Source of the DNA: JBCFAY01 sp038562375
Lineage (GTDB): Bacteria; Bacillota; Clostridia; Christensenellales; CAG-138
Direction of reading: 5' to 3'
Assembly (NCBI GenBank): GCA_038562375.1
Contig: JBCFAY010000016.1
Span: forward strand, 1 to 64,000
DNA length: 64,000 nucleotides
The notes under the pieces are model-generated. The model worked only from the letters and a program-made list of their open reading frames with translations. It ran no database searches and was not told the origin of the DNA. The position numbers and the translations under genes are program-made. Positions 1 through 7,963 of the stretch are shown one piece after another (the stretch's first letter is position 1; each line of letters starts with the position of its first letter).

Positions 1-98
1 AACAGCGCTTCCTTTACCCGGTCGAGGGTGGGGCGCGTATCCGCGCCGCTCGGCGCGAGGATTTGCCTGCCCTTCAGCGAGCCCGCAATGATCCGCAT
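1..98 (-). CDS. rsmD: 16S rRNA (guanine966-N2)-methyltransferase RsmD, N-terminal part
   Basis: The gene runs off the left edge and only about 32 codons are visible. The N-terminus reads MRIIAGSLKGRQI followed by TRPTLDRVKEAL, the characteristic opening of RsmD, which methylates G966 of 16S rRNA during 30S assembly using S-adenosylmethionine. The start ATG at 98 is preceded by a GGAG ribosome site and a good promoter about 45 bases upstream. The catalytic NPPY region lies outside the window, so activity cannot be judged. Confidence 0.85.
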   Translation of the reverse strand, partial: MRIIAGSLKGRQILAPSGADTRPTLDRVKEAL

Positions 99-139
99 AC
101 ACACTCCTTAAGCATCGTACCATGCTTAGCAACGGTAAT

Positions 140-168
140 ATTGTATCATCCAACCAATGGATATACAA
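140..168 (-). promoter_or_regulatory. Sigma-A type promoter of rsmD
   Basis: On the minus strand TTGTAT (163-168) and TACAAT (140-145) are separated by 17 bases. The short leader carries a small inverted repeat (TAAGCAT / ATGCTTA, about 109-128) just before the ribosome site. The promoter lies between alr and rsmD, so rsmD can be transcribed separately. Confidence 0.55.
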
Positions 169-206
169 CAAGCATTTCCCTCGCCCCTGCCCGGCATACC
201 GCGCGT

Positions 207-1319
207 TTAGCGATAGATCCTGGGCACGCGCTCGCTGATGCTCAGGAGAATCTCATAGGTGATCGTATCCGCCCACCCGGCCATCTCGCGCGCGTCGATG
301 CACTGTGCTCCCTGTTCGCCGAGCAACACCGCCTCGTCGCCTGGGCGCACGTCGTGGAGGGCGCTCACGTCGCACATGAGCTGATCCATGCAGACCGAGC
401 CGATCACGGGGACGCGCTTGCCGTGGATGAGCACCTCCGCCTTGTTGGAAAGGCATCGCTTGTATCCATCCCCGTAGCCGACGGGCAGCGTCGCCACCGT
501 CGTGGGGCGCGTGGCGGTAAACATCCTGCCGTAGCTTACGGTATCGCCGGGCTCGATCTCTTTGACATAGACGACGCTCGATTTCCAGGTCAGTATCGGC
601 TTAAGCTTGACGCCGGGGTTCGGCCGGTCCGATGGGGAATACCCGTAGAGCACCAGGCCCGCGCGCACCATGTCAAAATGCAGCTCCGGCAGGTCGACGA
701 GCGCGCCGCTGTTGGCCGCGTGGAGCATCGGGTTGTAGCCTATTTCCCGCACCGCCTTGACGATGTGCAAAAAGCGCTCCCCCTGGAGCCGCGTAAAGCT
801 CTTATCCTCGATCTCCGAGACCGCGAAGTGCGTGTAAAGTCCTTCGAACACGAGGTTCGGACAGTTTCGGAGCAGCGAAAGAAGCTCGAAAAGCTCCCCT
901 TCGCTCTTGACGCCGATGCGGTTCATCCCCGTATCCACCTTGATATGGATCGGCAGAATCTTGCCCTTTTGCGCAGCCTTTTCCTGCAGCGCCCGGAGGA
1001 TCGAGCAGGAGAAAACGGTGGGGATGATATCGTAATCGACGATCATGTCGGCGTTTTCGGGGAGCAGCCCGCCGAAATCCAATATGGGCGCGGTGATGCC
1101 GGATTCCCTAAGTTTTTTTCCCTCCTCCGGAATCGCGACGCCGAGGTAATCCACGCCGCAGCGGAGCGCGGCATTGGAGATCGAGACGATCCCATGCCCG
1201 TAGGCGTTGGCTTTTATGACGGCAAGCAGTTTGACGTTCGGCGCAAGTATGCCGCGAATTTGAGCGATGTTATGGCTAAGATTCTCAAGGTCCACAATCG
1301 CATAGTTCGGTCTGATCAC
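207..1319 (-). CDS. alr: Alanine racemase
   Basis: PLP enzyme of 370 residues interconverting L- and D-alanine, supplying D-Ala for peptidoglycan. The PLP-lysine motif VIKANAYGHG is near residue 35, and the C-terminal beta-domain motifs VSYGRMF, LPVGYGDGY and GSVCMDQLMCDV are present at the expected distances, so the enzyme looks intact and full length. Translation starts at a GTG preceded by GGAGG. It lies downstream of acpS, nnr and an amidohydrolase on the same strand; acpS-nnr-alr linkage is common in Firmicutes. A 16-bp perfect palindrome separates it from the amidohydrolase gene upstream. Confidence 0.95.
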   Translation of the reverse strand: MIRPNYAIVDLENLSHNIAQIRGILAPNVKLLAVIKANAYGHGIVSISNAALRCGVDYLGVAIPEEGKKLRESGITAPILDFGGLLPENADMIVDYDIIPTVFSCSILRALQEKAAQKGKILPIHIKVDTGMNRIGVKSEGELFELLSLLRNCPNLVFEGLYTHFAVSEIEDKSFTRLQGERFLHIVKAVREIGYNPMLHAANSGALVDLPELHFDMVRAGLVLYGYSPSDRPNPGVKLKPILTWKSSVVYVKEIEPGDTVSYGRMFTATRPTTVATLPVGYGDGYKRCLSNKAEVLIHGKRVPVIGSVCMDQLMCDVSALHDVRPGDEAVLLGEQGAQCIDAREMAGWADTITYEILLSISERVPRIYR

Positions 1320-1343
1320 GTTTTCCTCCGCTTTTACCCATCC

Positions 1344-1359
1344 CCGGCCGATCGGCCGG
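1344..1359. terminator. GC-rich perfect palindrome between amidohydrolase gene and alr
   Basis: CCGGCCGATCGGCCGG is a perfect 16-bp palindrome two bases past the amidohydrolase stop and about 25 bases before the alr ribosome site. It has no U-run, so it may be a weak terminator, an mRNA-stabilising hairpin or a protein-binding site. Confidence 0.4.
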
Positions 1360-1361
1360 AA

Positions 1362-2519
1362 TCATTGTTGATAGACGATCGCGCCGTCCACGATGGTGGC
1401 GACGCATTTGGTTCGAAATTCGAGGGGATGCCCGTCGAACACGGCGATATCCGCGTCCTTGCCGACCTCGAGCGTACCGGCGCGGGATTCGATGCCCGCC
1501 GCAGCCGCGGCGTTGACGGTGATCGCTTTGAGCGCCTCCTCCTCGGGAAGCCCTTCGCGTGCGGCGATGGCCGCCAATACGCTCAGGTACTGGATCGGAA
1601 TGCAGGGGTGATCGGTCATGAGCGCGAACGGGATGCCCGCCCGATACAGCTCAAGCGGCGTACGCGGGGAAAAGTTCCTGAGCTCCACCTTGCTGCGCTC
1701 GCACATGAGCGGCCCCAGTATGATCTTTGCGCCGGTCGCCGCAACCTCGCGTTTGAGCTGATCGAGTATCAGGTGCGCCTCCGTGCAGTGATCGAGCGTC
1801 ACGCGGATGTTGAATTCCTTCGCGATGCGCAGGGCGGTCAGGATATCGTCCGCCCGGTGCGCGTGCATCTTCATGGGCAGCTCGCGCCGTATCACCCGCG
1901 CCATGGCTTCCTTGCCGAGGTCGCGCTCGGGCGCGTCCGCCGCCTTTTTCGAACCGGATTTCTTGATGTATTCCTCTGCATCCACCAGGCTTTGCCTCAA
2001 ATGCGCGGCGATGGCCATACGGGTGTAGGGACTCGCTTTGTTCTCCTGATAGACGCGTTTCGGGTTTTCGCCGAACGCGGCTTTCATGGCCGCGGGGGCC
2101 AGTATCGCCATCGCCTCGGCGGAGTCGCCCGCCGTCTTCATCGCGATGAACTGCCCGCCGACGACGTTCGCACTGCCCGGACCCGTTAAAACCGAGGTGA
2201 CGCCGCCGCTTCTCGCCTCGCGAAAGCACGGGTCGAACGGGTTGAGCCCGTCGATCGCGCGCAACTGCGGCGTGACCGGCTCGCTGCTCTCGTTGACGTC
2301 CTCACCCGCGTCGCCCATGCCGTCGCCGCAAAGGCCGATATGGCAATGCGCGTCGACAAGGCCGGGCAAAACAAAGCAGCCGGACGCATCCAAAACCTCG
2401 GCGCCCGCTCCGCTGAGCCCCGTCCCTATCGCGGATATTTTTCCGTTTTCGATCGCGATGTCCCCTGTGAAAGCGGGACGGGTCATCGTCATGACATTCC
2501 CGTTACGCACCAACAGCAT
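1362..2519 (-). CDS. Amidohydrolase (imidazolonepropionase-like superfamily)
   Basis: 385 residues. The N-terminal beta-sandwich reads LVRNGNVMTM and GDIAIENGKISAIG, followed by the metal-binding segment VLPGLVDAHCHIG (HxH near residue 60), later histidines in KMHAHRADD and TLDHCTEAHL, and a conserved aspartate in MTDHPC. The C-terminus ends in a typical GTLEVGKDADIAVFDG sandwich strand. This is the COG1228-like group of metal-dependent hydrolases acting on cyclic or linear amides; the substrate cannot be told. The gene sits between nnr and alr, a slot often occupied by a lipoprotein or nothing in related genomes. Confidence 0.85.
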   Translation of the reverse strand: MLLVRNGNVMTMTRPAFTGDIAIENGKISAIGTGLSGAGAEVLDASGCFVLPGLVDAHCHIGLCGDGMGDAGEDVNESSEPVTPQLRAIDGLNPFDPCFREARSGGVTSVLTGPGSANVVGGQFIAMKTAGDSAEAMAILAPAAMKAAFGENPKRVYQENKASPYTRMAIAAHLRQSLVDAEEYIKKSGSKKAADAPERDLGKEAMARVIRRELPMKMHAHRADDILTALRIAKEFNIRVTLDHCTEAHLILDQLKREVAATGAKIILGPLMCERSKVELRNFSPRTPLELYRAGIPFALMTDHPCIPIQYLSVLAAIAAREGLPEEEALKAITVNAAAAAGIESRAGTLEVGKDADIAVFDGHPLEFRTKCVATIVDGAIVYQQ

Positions 2520-2543
2520 ATGAAAGTTGATCCCTTTTCTAAC

Positions 2544-2671
2544 CGAAAATCCTTAGATTTTCGATATTTCATCAAAAGAGCTATATTACCGAAAATCCTT
2601 CGATTTTCGGCATTTCAGCAAAGAGCCATGTCAAAACCAGCGGTTTTGACGACCTTAAAGCCTGCGGCTTT
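2544..2671. repeat. Array of four short hairpins between nnr and the amidohydrolase gene
   Basis: Four consecutive inverted repeats, about 30-45 bases apart, fill the gap: CGAAAATC-CTTA-GATTTTCG (2544-2563), CCGAAAATC-CTTC-GATTTTCGG (2589-2610), GTCAAAACC-AGC-GGTTTTGAC (2630-2650) and AAAGCC-TGC-GGCTTT (2657-2671). The first two are near copies of each other and the last two resemble each other. Each arm pair is perfect. The array would fold in either strand and could stabilise or punctuate the mRNA. Confidence 0.7.
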
Positions 2672-2728
2672 GACAACCTTTATGATACGACGTTTGATTA
2701 TATCACAGTCATCGCCGCGATGTACAGA

Positions 2729-4240
2729 CTAACGCTCCCCGATCGCCGCGATCACATCCCCGGCAAGAAGCGCCCTTTCGCCCAAAAGCTCCATCGCACG
2801 GTCCGCCGCGCACCCCAGAAGATACGCTCCGGCGCAGGCCGCATCGTATGCGGGAAGCCCCTGGCTCAACAGCGCGAGCACGAGACCCGTGAGCACATCG
2901 CCGCTGCCGCCCTTCGCGAGGCCGGGGTTTCCCGTCAAGTTGAACGTGAGCGTCCCCTCGGGCGATGCGATAACGCTGGTCGCGCCCTTTAACGCCACAA
3001 CGGTATTCCACCGCTTCGCCGCCTCATGGGCAACCGCCGCGGGGTCGCTCAGAACCTCGTCGAGCGTGAGGCCGCAAAGCCGCGACATCTCCAATGCGTG
3101 CGGCGTGAGCACCGTTTTGGGATGCAACAGGTTCATAAGCTCGGGGTTTTGGGAGAGCGCGTTGAGCCCGTCCGCGTCGATTACGGCGGGGCAGCCGCAC
3201 TCGAGGACCATCCTTACGAGCGCGGGAATGTATTTCGACGATCCGAGGCCGGGACCGATGCCCGCCGCCCGGATGTTCCGCATCGCGCCGCGAACCGCGT
3301 CCGCCGAGGTTGCGTCCCAATCCTCTCCCTCGGAGGCGGCGAACGCCATCGCCTCGGGAAGCTGAGAAAACGCCGGCGCAGCGCCGCGCGGCACCGCCAC
3401 GCGAAGAAGGCCGACGCCGCCCCTCAATGCCGAGCAGGAAGCCATGATCGCCGCACCCGAAAGCCCGTTGCTGCCCGCGATGAGCAGCGCGCGGCCGTTA
3501 TCCCCCTTGTTGCTGTTGTGCGGCCGGGGCGGAAGCAGCGCCTTTACGTCGTCCTGCTCGAGCAGTTGATCGGCATACTCCTGCCAATATTCCTTCGGCA
3601 TATATCCGATCGGCGCAACATGAAGCGTTCCGGTGACGCCCCTGCCCGGATAGAGCAGATGACCTCTTTTTGCCATCTGGAACGTAACCGTCTCATGTGC
3701 GCGAAACGCCGAACCTAGTATTCGGCCGGTCCCCGCATGCACGCCGGACGGAATATCCACCGCGATGCGGTATGCTTCCGCGCGGTTGGCCTTTTCGATC
3801 GCGGCGGCACAAAGCCCCGTGACTTCCCGCGAAAGTCCCGTCCCGAAGAGCGCGTCGATGATGATTGAGCATGAATCATCCCATTCGCGCTCGAGGGCGC
3901 TCCCGTCCTGCACCGCGACGCAGGATAGCTCCAACCTTTGAGCGAGTGCGTAATTTTCAAGGGCGGCGCCTTTAAGCGCTTTCGCGTCGCCAAAGAGCAA
4001 GGCGCGCGCAGGGGTGCCGCGCATACAGAGGATCCTCAGCGCGGCAAGCCCGTCGCCTCCGTTGTTGCCCGCGCCCGAGAGGATCAAAACGCGCCCGGGC
4101 CTAGCCTCGAGCGCGCGGGTTGCGGCGTCCGCCACCGCGAGCGCCGCATGCTCCATCAGGAGCATCTCCGGGATGCCCAGCTCTTCGATCATGCGCCGGT
4201 CGCAGCATCGCATCTGCTCAGGTGTAACAACGCGAATCAT
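2729..4240 (-). CDS. nnr: Bifunctional NAD(P)H-hydrate epimerase / ADP-dependent dehydratase
   Basis: 503 residues. The N-terminal YjeF domain (about 1-215) has the VLILSGAGNNGGDGLAALR nucleotide-binding motif and DALFGTGLSREV; it epimerises damaged NAD(P)HX. The C-terminal ribokinase-like NnrD domain (about 225-503) has IAGSNGLSGAAIMA, GPGLG, DADGLNAL, LTPH and GNPGLAKGGSGDVLTG, the ATP/ADP site that dehydrates NADHX. Both halves are intact. The gene is downstream of acpS, separated by a GC-rich hairpin, and starts at an ATG preceded by GGAG. Confidence 0.95.
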   Translation of the reverse strand: MIRVVTPEQMRCCDRRMIEELGIPEMLLMEHAALAVADAATRALEARPGRVLILSGAGNNGGDGLAALRILCMRGTPARALLFGDAKALKGAALENYALAQRLELSCVAVQDGSALEREWDDSCSIIIDALFGTGLSREVTGLCAAAIEKANRAEAYRIAVDIPSGVHAGTGRILGSAFRAHETVTFQMAKRGHLLYPGRGVTGTLHVAPIGYMPKEYWQEYADQLLEQDDVKALLPPRPHNSNKGDNGRALLIAGSNGLSGAAIMASCSALRGGVGLLRVAVPRGAAPAFSQLPEAMAFAASEGEDWDATSADAVRGAMRNIRAAGIGPGLGSSKYIPALVRMVLECGCPAVIDADGLNALSQNPELMNLLHPKTVLTPHALEMSRLCGLTLDEVLSDPAAVAHEAAKRWNTVVALKGATSVIASPEGTLTFNLTGNPGLAKGGSGDVLTGLVLALLSQGLPAYDAACAGAYLLGCAADRAMELLGERALLAGDVIAAIGER

Positions 4241-4262
4241 GTGCCGCTCCTTCCGTAAAATC

Positions 4263-4285
4263 GGGCGGCGGTTGTACCGCCGCCC
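4263..4285 (-). terminator. Hairpin between acpS and nnr
   Basis: GGGCGGCGG-TTGTA-CCGCCGCCC forms a perfect 9-bp stem, followed on the minus strand by GATTTTAC. It lies after the acpS stop and ends 22 bases before the nnr start, so it may act as a partial terminator or attenuator within the operon. Confidence 0.5.
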
Positions 4286-4330
4286 AGCCTCATTTTCCTA
4301 AAATAATAACGCAAATGCGCAATATAGCGC

Positions 4331-4699
4331 TCAGTCCTCCAAAATCGCCTGTGCGACCGCCAAAGTCTTTATATGGGAGATGCTGATGTGGATCATTCTC
4401 CCGCCGAGCTCCTCCAAGCGCGCCTTAGCCGCGTTGTGGAGCACCACGCTCGGTTTGCCGGTATCATCGCGCTTTATCTCGATGTCCTTCCACTGAATGC
4501 CGTTAAAGCCGGCGGCGAGGGCCTTGGCCGTCGCTTCCTTCGCCGAAAACGTCCCCGCAATGGTCTCGGGGCTATTGTTTCTCTCTTTAAAATATTCCCT
4601 TTCAGCCGGTGTAAATACCCTTTCGAGGAACGCTTGATATTCCGCCGCCTCGCCGACGCGCTCCACCTCGATGATATCGATACCCGTACCTACGACCAT
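4331..4699 (-). CDS. acpS: Holo-[acyl-carrier-protein] synthase
   Basis: 122-residue phosphopantetheinyl transferase that loads CoA-derived 4'-phosphopantetheine onto ACP. It shows the family motifs GTGIDIIEVERV (Mg-binding Asp), FTPAERE and FSAKEATAKAL (catalytic Glu/Lys) followed by WKDIEI. Length is typical. It is the first gene of the minus-strand run acpS-nnr-amidohydrolase-alr and has its own sigma-A promoter upstream. Confidence 0.95.
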   Translation of the reverse strand: MVVGTGIDIIEVERVGEAAEYQAFLERVFTPAEREYFKERNNSPETIAGTFSAKEATAKALAAGFNGIQWKDIEIKRDDTGKPSVVLHNAAKARLEELGGRMIHISISHIKTLAVAQAILED

Positions 4700-4763
4700 G
4701 CCCTCTCCTCCGTTTCGTCAGCGACGGGGCATCCGACGCTGTTTTCTATACAAATTGCCCTTT

Positions 4764-4791
4764 AGTTTATCATATGTATGGGTTTTGTCAA
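4764..4791 (-). promoter_or_regulatory. Sigma-A type promoter of acpS
   Basis: Minus-strand TTGACA (4786-4791), 16-base spacer, TAAACT (4764-4769), about 65 bases upstream of the acpS ATG. It marks the likely start of the acpS-nnr-alr transcript. Confidence 0.6.
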
Positions 4792-4803
4792 CCGCGACAC
4801 AGT

Positions 4804-5700
4804 TTAGCGGACCGCATCGATCACCGCGTCGCTCACCGCGCGCACCGCCGCATTCATCAGCGGCAGCATGGGAACTTCGCCCTTCTCACAGGTTGAAAGC
4901 GCGAAGAACGTGTCTCCGTCGAAATTCGTGTGCGTAGGTCTCACCGTCATCGCCAGCCCGTCATGCGCCATGGAGGCGAGCTTGTTCGCCTGCTCGCGGT
5001 CAAGGCGCGCGTTGGTCGCGACAACGCCGATCGTGGTGTTTCCGTACGCCGAGGGCAGCGCCCACGCGTGATCGTAATACGGAACAAAAACCCCGTCTTT
5101 TTTTGCCCCGGCGACAATGCGGCCGGTTCGCGGGTCGTAGATGTCCCCGAGCGCGTTGACCACCACGAGCGCCGATACGATCACGCCGCCTTCGAGCGTG
5201 ACGCTTGCCGCGCCGATCCCGCCGCGCATCGCGTTGTGCATTCCCAGCGTCTTGCCGACGGTCGCGCCCGTCCCCGCGCCCACGCTTCCGGTTTCAAAGG
5301 CTTCGCCCGCCAGCGTGCACGCCGTGTATCCGTTCTCCTTTTGCGGCCGGACGGCGCCGTCCCCCACGTCGAGGTCAAATATGACCGCGCCGGGGACGAT
5401 CGGCACGACCGTCGGCCCCGCCTTCACGCCGCGCCCCTGCAGCTCGAGATATTGCATCACGCCGGCGGCGGCGTCGAGCCCGAAAGCGCTCCCGCCCGTA
5501 AGCAGGATGGCGTTGATCCGCTCCACGGCGTTGTAGCCGCGCATCAGGTCCGTTTCGCGCGTGCCGGGCGCCGCCCCGCGCACGTCCACGCCGGCCACCG
5601 CCCCGTCCCGGCACAGGACGACGGTGCAGCCGGTGCGGGCCTCAAAGTCCGTCCAGTGCCCAACGCTCAGCCCATCGATATTCAGCGTCGCGGTCCTCAT
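4804..5700 (-). CDS. P1 (DmpA/L-aminopeptidase-like) family peptidase
   Basis: 298 residues of the S58 N-terminal-nucleophile family, which mature by autocleavage and remove N-terminal residues from small peptides. Visible marks are LSVGHWTDFEARTGCTVVL, GAAPGTRETDL, LLTGGSAFGLDAAAGV, GGIGAASVTL and the cleavage-site region GNTTIGVVATNA. The ATG at 5700 (GGAG, 9-base spacing) is preferred because family members begin just before this motif set; a GTG at 5736 is also possible. It follows birA directly, and the junction carries a tandem duplication. Confidence 0.88.
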   Translation of the reverse strand: MRTATLNIDGLSVGHWTDFEARTGCTVVLCRDGAVAGVDVRGAAPGTRETDLMRGYNAVERINAILLTGGSAFGLDAAAGVMQYLELQGRGVKAGPTVVPIVPGAVIFDLDVGDGAVRPQKENGYTACTLAGEAFETGSVGAGTGATVGKTLGMHNAMRGGIGAASVTLEGGVIVSALVVVNALGDIYDPRTGRIVAGAKKDGVFVPYYDHAWALPSAYGNTTIGVVATNARLDREQANKLASMAHDGLAMTVRPTHTNFDGDTFFALSTCEKGEVPMLPLMNAAVRAVSDAVIDAVR

Positions 5701-5739
5701 GCGTTTGCGCTCCTTTGCGTCCTCATGGGTTTGCACTCC
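5688..5739 (-). repeat. Tandem duplication of a ribosome site and start context at the birA/peptidase junction
   Basis: Two consecutive 26-base units begin GGAGTGCAAACCCATGAGGA (5739 downward) and GGAGCGCAAACGCATGAGGA (5713 downward) and match at 19 of the first 21 positions. The first unit contains the birA stop; the second contains the peptidase start. The first ATG (5726) opens a nine-codon frame whose TGA overlaps the real ATG, and its peptide resembles the BirA tail. Confidence 0.75.
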
Positions 5740-6721
5740 TTAAAGATACGTCGCCGGAGTCGATCGTGTGAGCGGAGCCATCCTCCGCTCTTAACAGCAA
5801 ACGCCCCAACTCGTCGAAGTCCTCCGCGACCCCGGTGTGCGTTTCATTCACGCCCGAGACGCAGACGCGCTGGTTCAGCGTCGACGAGAACGCGCGGTAT
5901 TCTGCCAGCAAACCTAAGAACCCCTCGTCCGTCTCGCACGATTCAAATACCGGCTCGAGCTCGCTGAGCAGTCTGCCGACGACCTCATAGCGTTTGTTTT
6001 CGCGCCCCGCCTGCTCCCGCATCGAGGTCGCGATCGCGGCGACCTCCTCCGGGAACGCGATGTTGTTGATGTTCAGGCCGATTCCGACGACGATGTAATC
6101 GACCGATTCCATGCTCGCCCCCATTTCAAGGAGGATGCCGGAAAGTTTTTTGCCTCCGCACAGCAGGTCGTTCGGCCATTTGATGAGAGCGTCGACGCCG
6201 AAGCGCTTGAGCATACGCCTGACGCCCACCGCCGCCGCTATGGTAAACCGCGGCGCGTACTTCGGCGCGATGTGCGTGCGCAGCACGATGCTGACGCACG
6301 CGCCGCGCCCGGGTTCGCTGTGCCAGGCGCGCTCTCGCCTGCCGCGCCCCTGCGTCTGCGTGTCCGCGACCACGACGGCGCCGCTCGGGCAGCCCTGCGC
6401 CGCTATTTTTTTCGCGACCCGATTGGTCGACTCCGTCTCGTCAAAGCAATGGAGCTTTTTGCCGAGCCAACGGGTGTCGACATGCGGCCCGATCAGTTCG
6501 GGGCTTAGGATATCGCTCAATCCGGTCAGGCGATAGCCTTTGTTCGTCACCGCATCGAACGTCATCCCCTCGCGTTCGAGGAATTTGATGTGCTTCCATA
6601 CCGCCGCGCGGGTTACGCCGAGCATTGAGCTCAACTCCTGGCCGGAAAAAAAGCGGTCCGGATCGGACATCAAAATCTCCAATATCCGCGTGCGTATAGC
6701 GTTCTGACTATTGCTGTGCAT
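5723..6721 (-). CDS. birA: Biotin-[acetyl-CoA-carboxylase] ligase / biotin operon repressor
   Basis: An N-terminal winged helix (LGVTRAAVWKHIKFLEREG, then NKGYRL) is followed by the biotinyl-AMP site TQGRGRRERAW, then IKWPNDLL, KLSGILLEM and GIGLNIN, with a small C-terminal domain. This is the bifunctional class: it biotinylates carrier proteins and can repress biotin genes. The start at 6721, inside the end of recX, gives the family-typical N-terminus; an ATG-initiated form from 6760 would add 13 residues. Confidence 0.93.
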   Translation of the reverse strand: MHSNSQNAIRTRILEILMSDPDRFFSGQELSSMLGVTRAAVWKHIKFLEREGMTFDAVTNKGYRLTGLSDILSPELIGPHVDTRWLGKKLHCFDETESTNRVAKKIAAQGCPSGAVVVADTQTQGRGRRERAWHSEPGRGACVSIVLRTHIAPKYAPRFTIAAAVGVRRMLKRFGVDALIKWPNDLLCGGKKLSGILLEMGASMESVDYIVVGIGLNINNIAFPEEVAAIATSMREQAGRENKRYEVVGRLLSELEPVFESCETDEGFLGLLAEYRAFSSTLNQRVCVSGVNETHTGVAEDFDELGRLLLRAEDGSAHTIDSGDVSLRSANP

Positions 6722-7178
6722 ATACGTTTTCCCATGCCCGCTGAGCGGTCTCATATTCAAATCCCCGGGACGAGAGGCGCCTTAAAACGCGTTCCCTGCG
6801 CTCCTCGTCCTCTAAGGAAGACAACTGCCTGTTGAATTTTTCCGCGATTTGATTCGCGTTGTTTTGTTCGATTTCGTCGGTGACGGCAAGGAGCGCGCTC
6901 TCGATCGCATCGCGATCGATCCGGTGCTCGAGAAGCTGATCGCGCAGTTTTCGCCTGCTGACGGGCTTCGTGGCAAGTCGGGAACGAATGAATTCCCCGG
7001 CGTAACGCGCGTCATCCAAAAGGCCTAATTCTTTCAGGCGCTCGATCACCTGATAGACTTCGAACTCGCCATAATTCTGTTCGTCCAAATACAGCTCCGT
7101 TTCAAGCACCGTCCTTTGCTTTGGAGCCAAAAAATCAAGCGCCGCGTCCATGGGTGTGTTGCCTGTCTTTTTTCTCAT
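6708..7178 (-). CDS. recX: Regulatory protein RecX
   Basis: 156 residues with three-helix repeats typical of RecX, for example VYQVIERLKELGLLDDARYAGEF followed by SRRKLRDQLLEHRID. RecX binds RecA filaments and modulates their activity. The ATG at 7178 has a GGGGGA ribosome site four bases upstream and is preferred to the longer frame. The gene overlaps the start of birA by 14 bases. No recA is in the window. Confidence 0.88.
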   Translation of the reverse strand: MRKKTGNTPMDAALDFLAPKQRTVLETELYLDEQNYGEFEVYQVIERLKELGLLDDARYAGEFIRSRLATKPVSRRKLRDQLLEHRIDRDAIESALLAVTDEIEQNNANQIAEKFNRQLSSLEDEERRERVLRRLSSRGFEYETAQRAWENVYAQQ

Positions 7179-7218
7179 TGTGTCCCCCAAGCAGCGTAAT
7201 CTTACAAGGAATATTTTG

Positions 7219-7247
7219 ATTATAACAGCATACGATTCCGAGCGCAA
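7219..7247 (-). promoter_or_regulatory. Sigma-A type promoter of recX-birA
   Basis: Minus-strand TTGCGC (7242-7247), 17-base spacer, TGTTATAAT with an extended -10 (TATAAT at 7219-7224). It gives a leader of about 30-35 bases to the recX ATG at 7178. Confidence 0.6.
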
Positions 7248-7317
7248 ATCGCCAGCGTTTCCGTAATAATCGAGCCCTTAACGAGAGATACTAGAGAAAA
7301 AAAGGAGGTATTTCCCC

Positions 7318-7557
7318 ATGAGCCCTCAACCGTTTAACGCAAGCTCGAGCAGCGGCGACCAAAAGCCGCAAATCGGCTCGCGCGACCTTTCCATCCTGGT
7401 GGATCAGATGAATCACGAGGCGCTGGCCTATAAGAAATGCAAGGTGTATTCCCAGTATTTCATGGATTCCTCGCTCAAGGATATCGCAAACGCCGCCGCG
7501 CAGCACCACAAGCAGCACTTCGACGCGCTTGAAAACTACCTGAGCACACACCGCTGA
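7318..7557 (+). CDS. Small spore-coat-type helical protein
   Basis: 79 residues, mostly helical, with DLSILVDQMNHEALAYKKC and a C-terminal AAAQHHKQHFDALENYL. The pattern of spaced His/Glu and the operon with a CotF-family gene 14 bases downstream suggest a partner coat protein, as seen in paired coat genes of Clostridia. A strong AGGAGG site precedes the ATG. A motif resembling forespore sigma -10 elements (ATACTA) lies about 20 bases before the ribosome site, but the -35 is unclear. The precise role is unknown. Confidence 0.7.
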   Translation: MSPQPFNASSSSGDQKPQIGSRDLSILVDQMNHEALAYKKCKVYSQYFMDSSLKDIANAAAQHHKQHFDALENYLSTHR

Positions 7558-7571
7558 TTTAGGAGGAAACA

Positions 7572-7856
7572 ATGGATAACAACACGCCCAACATGACGGA
7601 AAAAGAGCTTCTGACGGATCTTTTGAACCAGGAAAAACAGCTTGTAAAGGACTACGCCGGGAACATCACCGAGGCCTCGTGTATGCATCTGAGGCAGGTT
7701 CTCACCGGCAACCTCTCGGAGTGCTCGCAGGATCAGTTCCAGATTTTTGATCAGATGCGCCAGCGCAACATGTATCCGGTCAAGGACGCGCAGGATCAGG
7801 AAGTACAGACCGCGAAGCAGAACGTCACGCAGCTTAGGCAGCAGACGGGCTTCTGA
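7572..7856 (+). CDS. cotF: Spore coat protein, CotF family
   Basis: 94 residues matching the Coat F domain: TEKELLTDLLNQEKQLVKDY, EASCMHLRQVL, a CSQDQFQIFDQMRQRNMYPV segment and a Gln-rich tail. These ferritin-like helical proteins are deposited in the spore coat. It is translated from an AGGAGG site directly after the preceding coat gene and is followed by a strong terminator, so the two form a compact bicistronic unit. Confidence 0.88.
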   Translation: MDNNTPNMTEKELLTDLLNQEKQLVKDYAGNITEASCMHLRQVLTGNLSECSQDQFQIFDQMRQRNMYPVKDAQDQEVQTAKQNVTQLRQQTGF

Positions 7857-7892
7857 GCGCACGGAGCAAAACCTTAAAACAAACGGCATCGG

Positions 7893-7930
7893 CATGCGGG
7901 GAGCAAACGCTCCCCGCATGATTGTTTTTT
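7893..7930 (+). terminator. Terminator of the coat operon
   Basis: A perfect 12-bp stem (CATGCGGGGAGC / GCTCCCCGCATG) with an AAAC loop is followed by ATTGTTTTTT. It separates the coat genes from the convergent lipoprotein gene. Confidence 0.85.
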
Positions 7931-7963
7931 AGCACAAAACCGCCGTAAGCCGATCGTTTGCGA

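Noticed and set aside
63..2189. 708-codon open frame on the plus strand opposite alr and the amidohydrolase gene
   Set aside because: It is an antisense shadow created by GC-rich codon usage; its product has no recognisable domain, while the minus-strand genes are clear.
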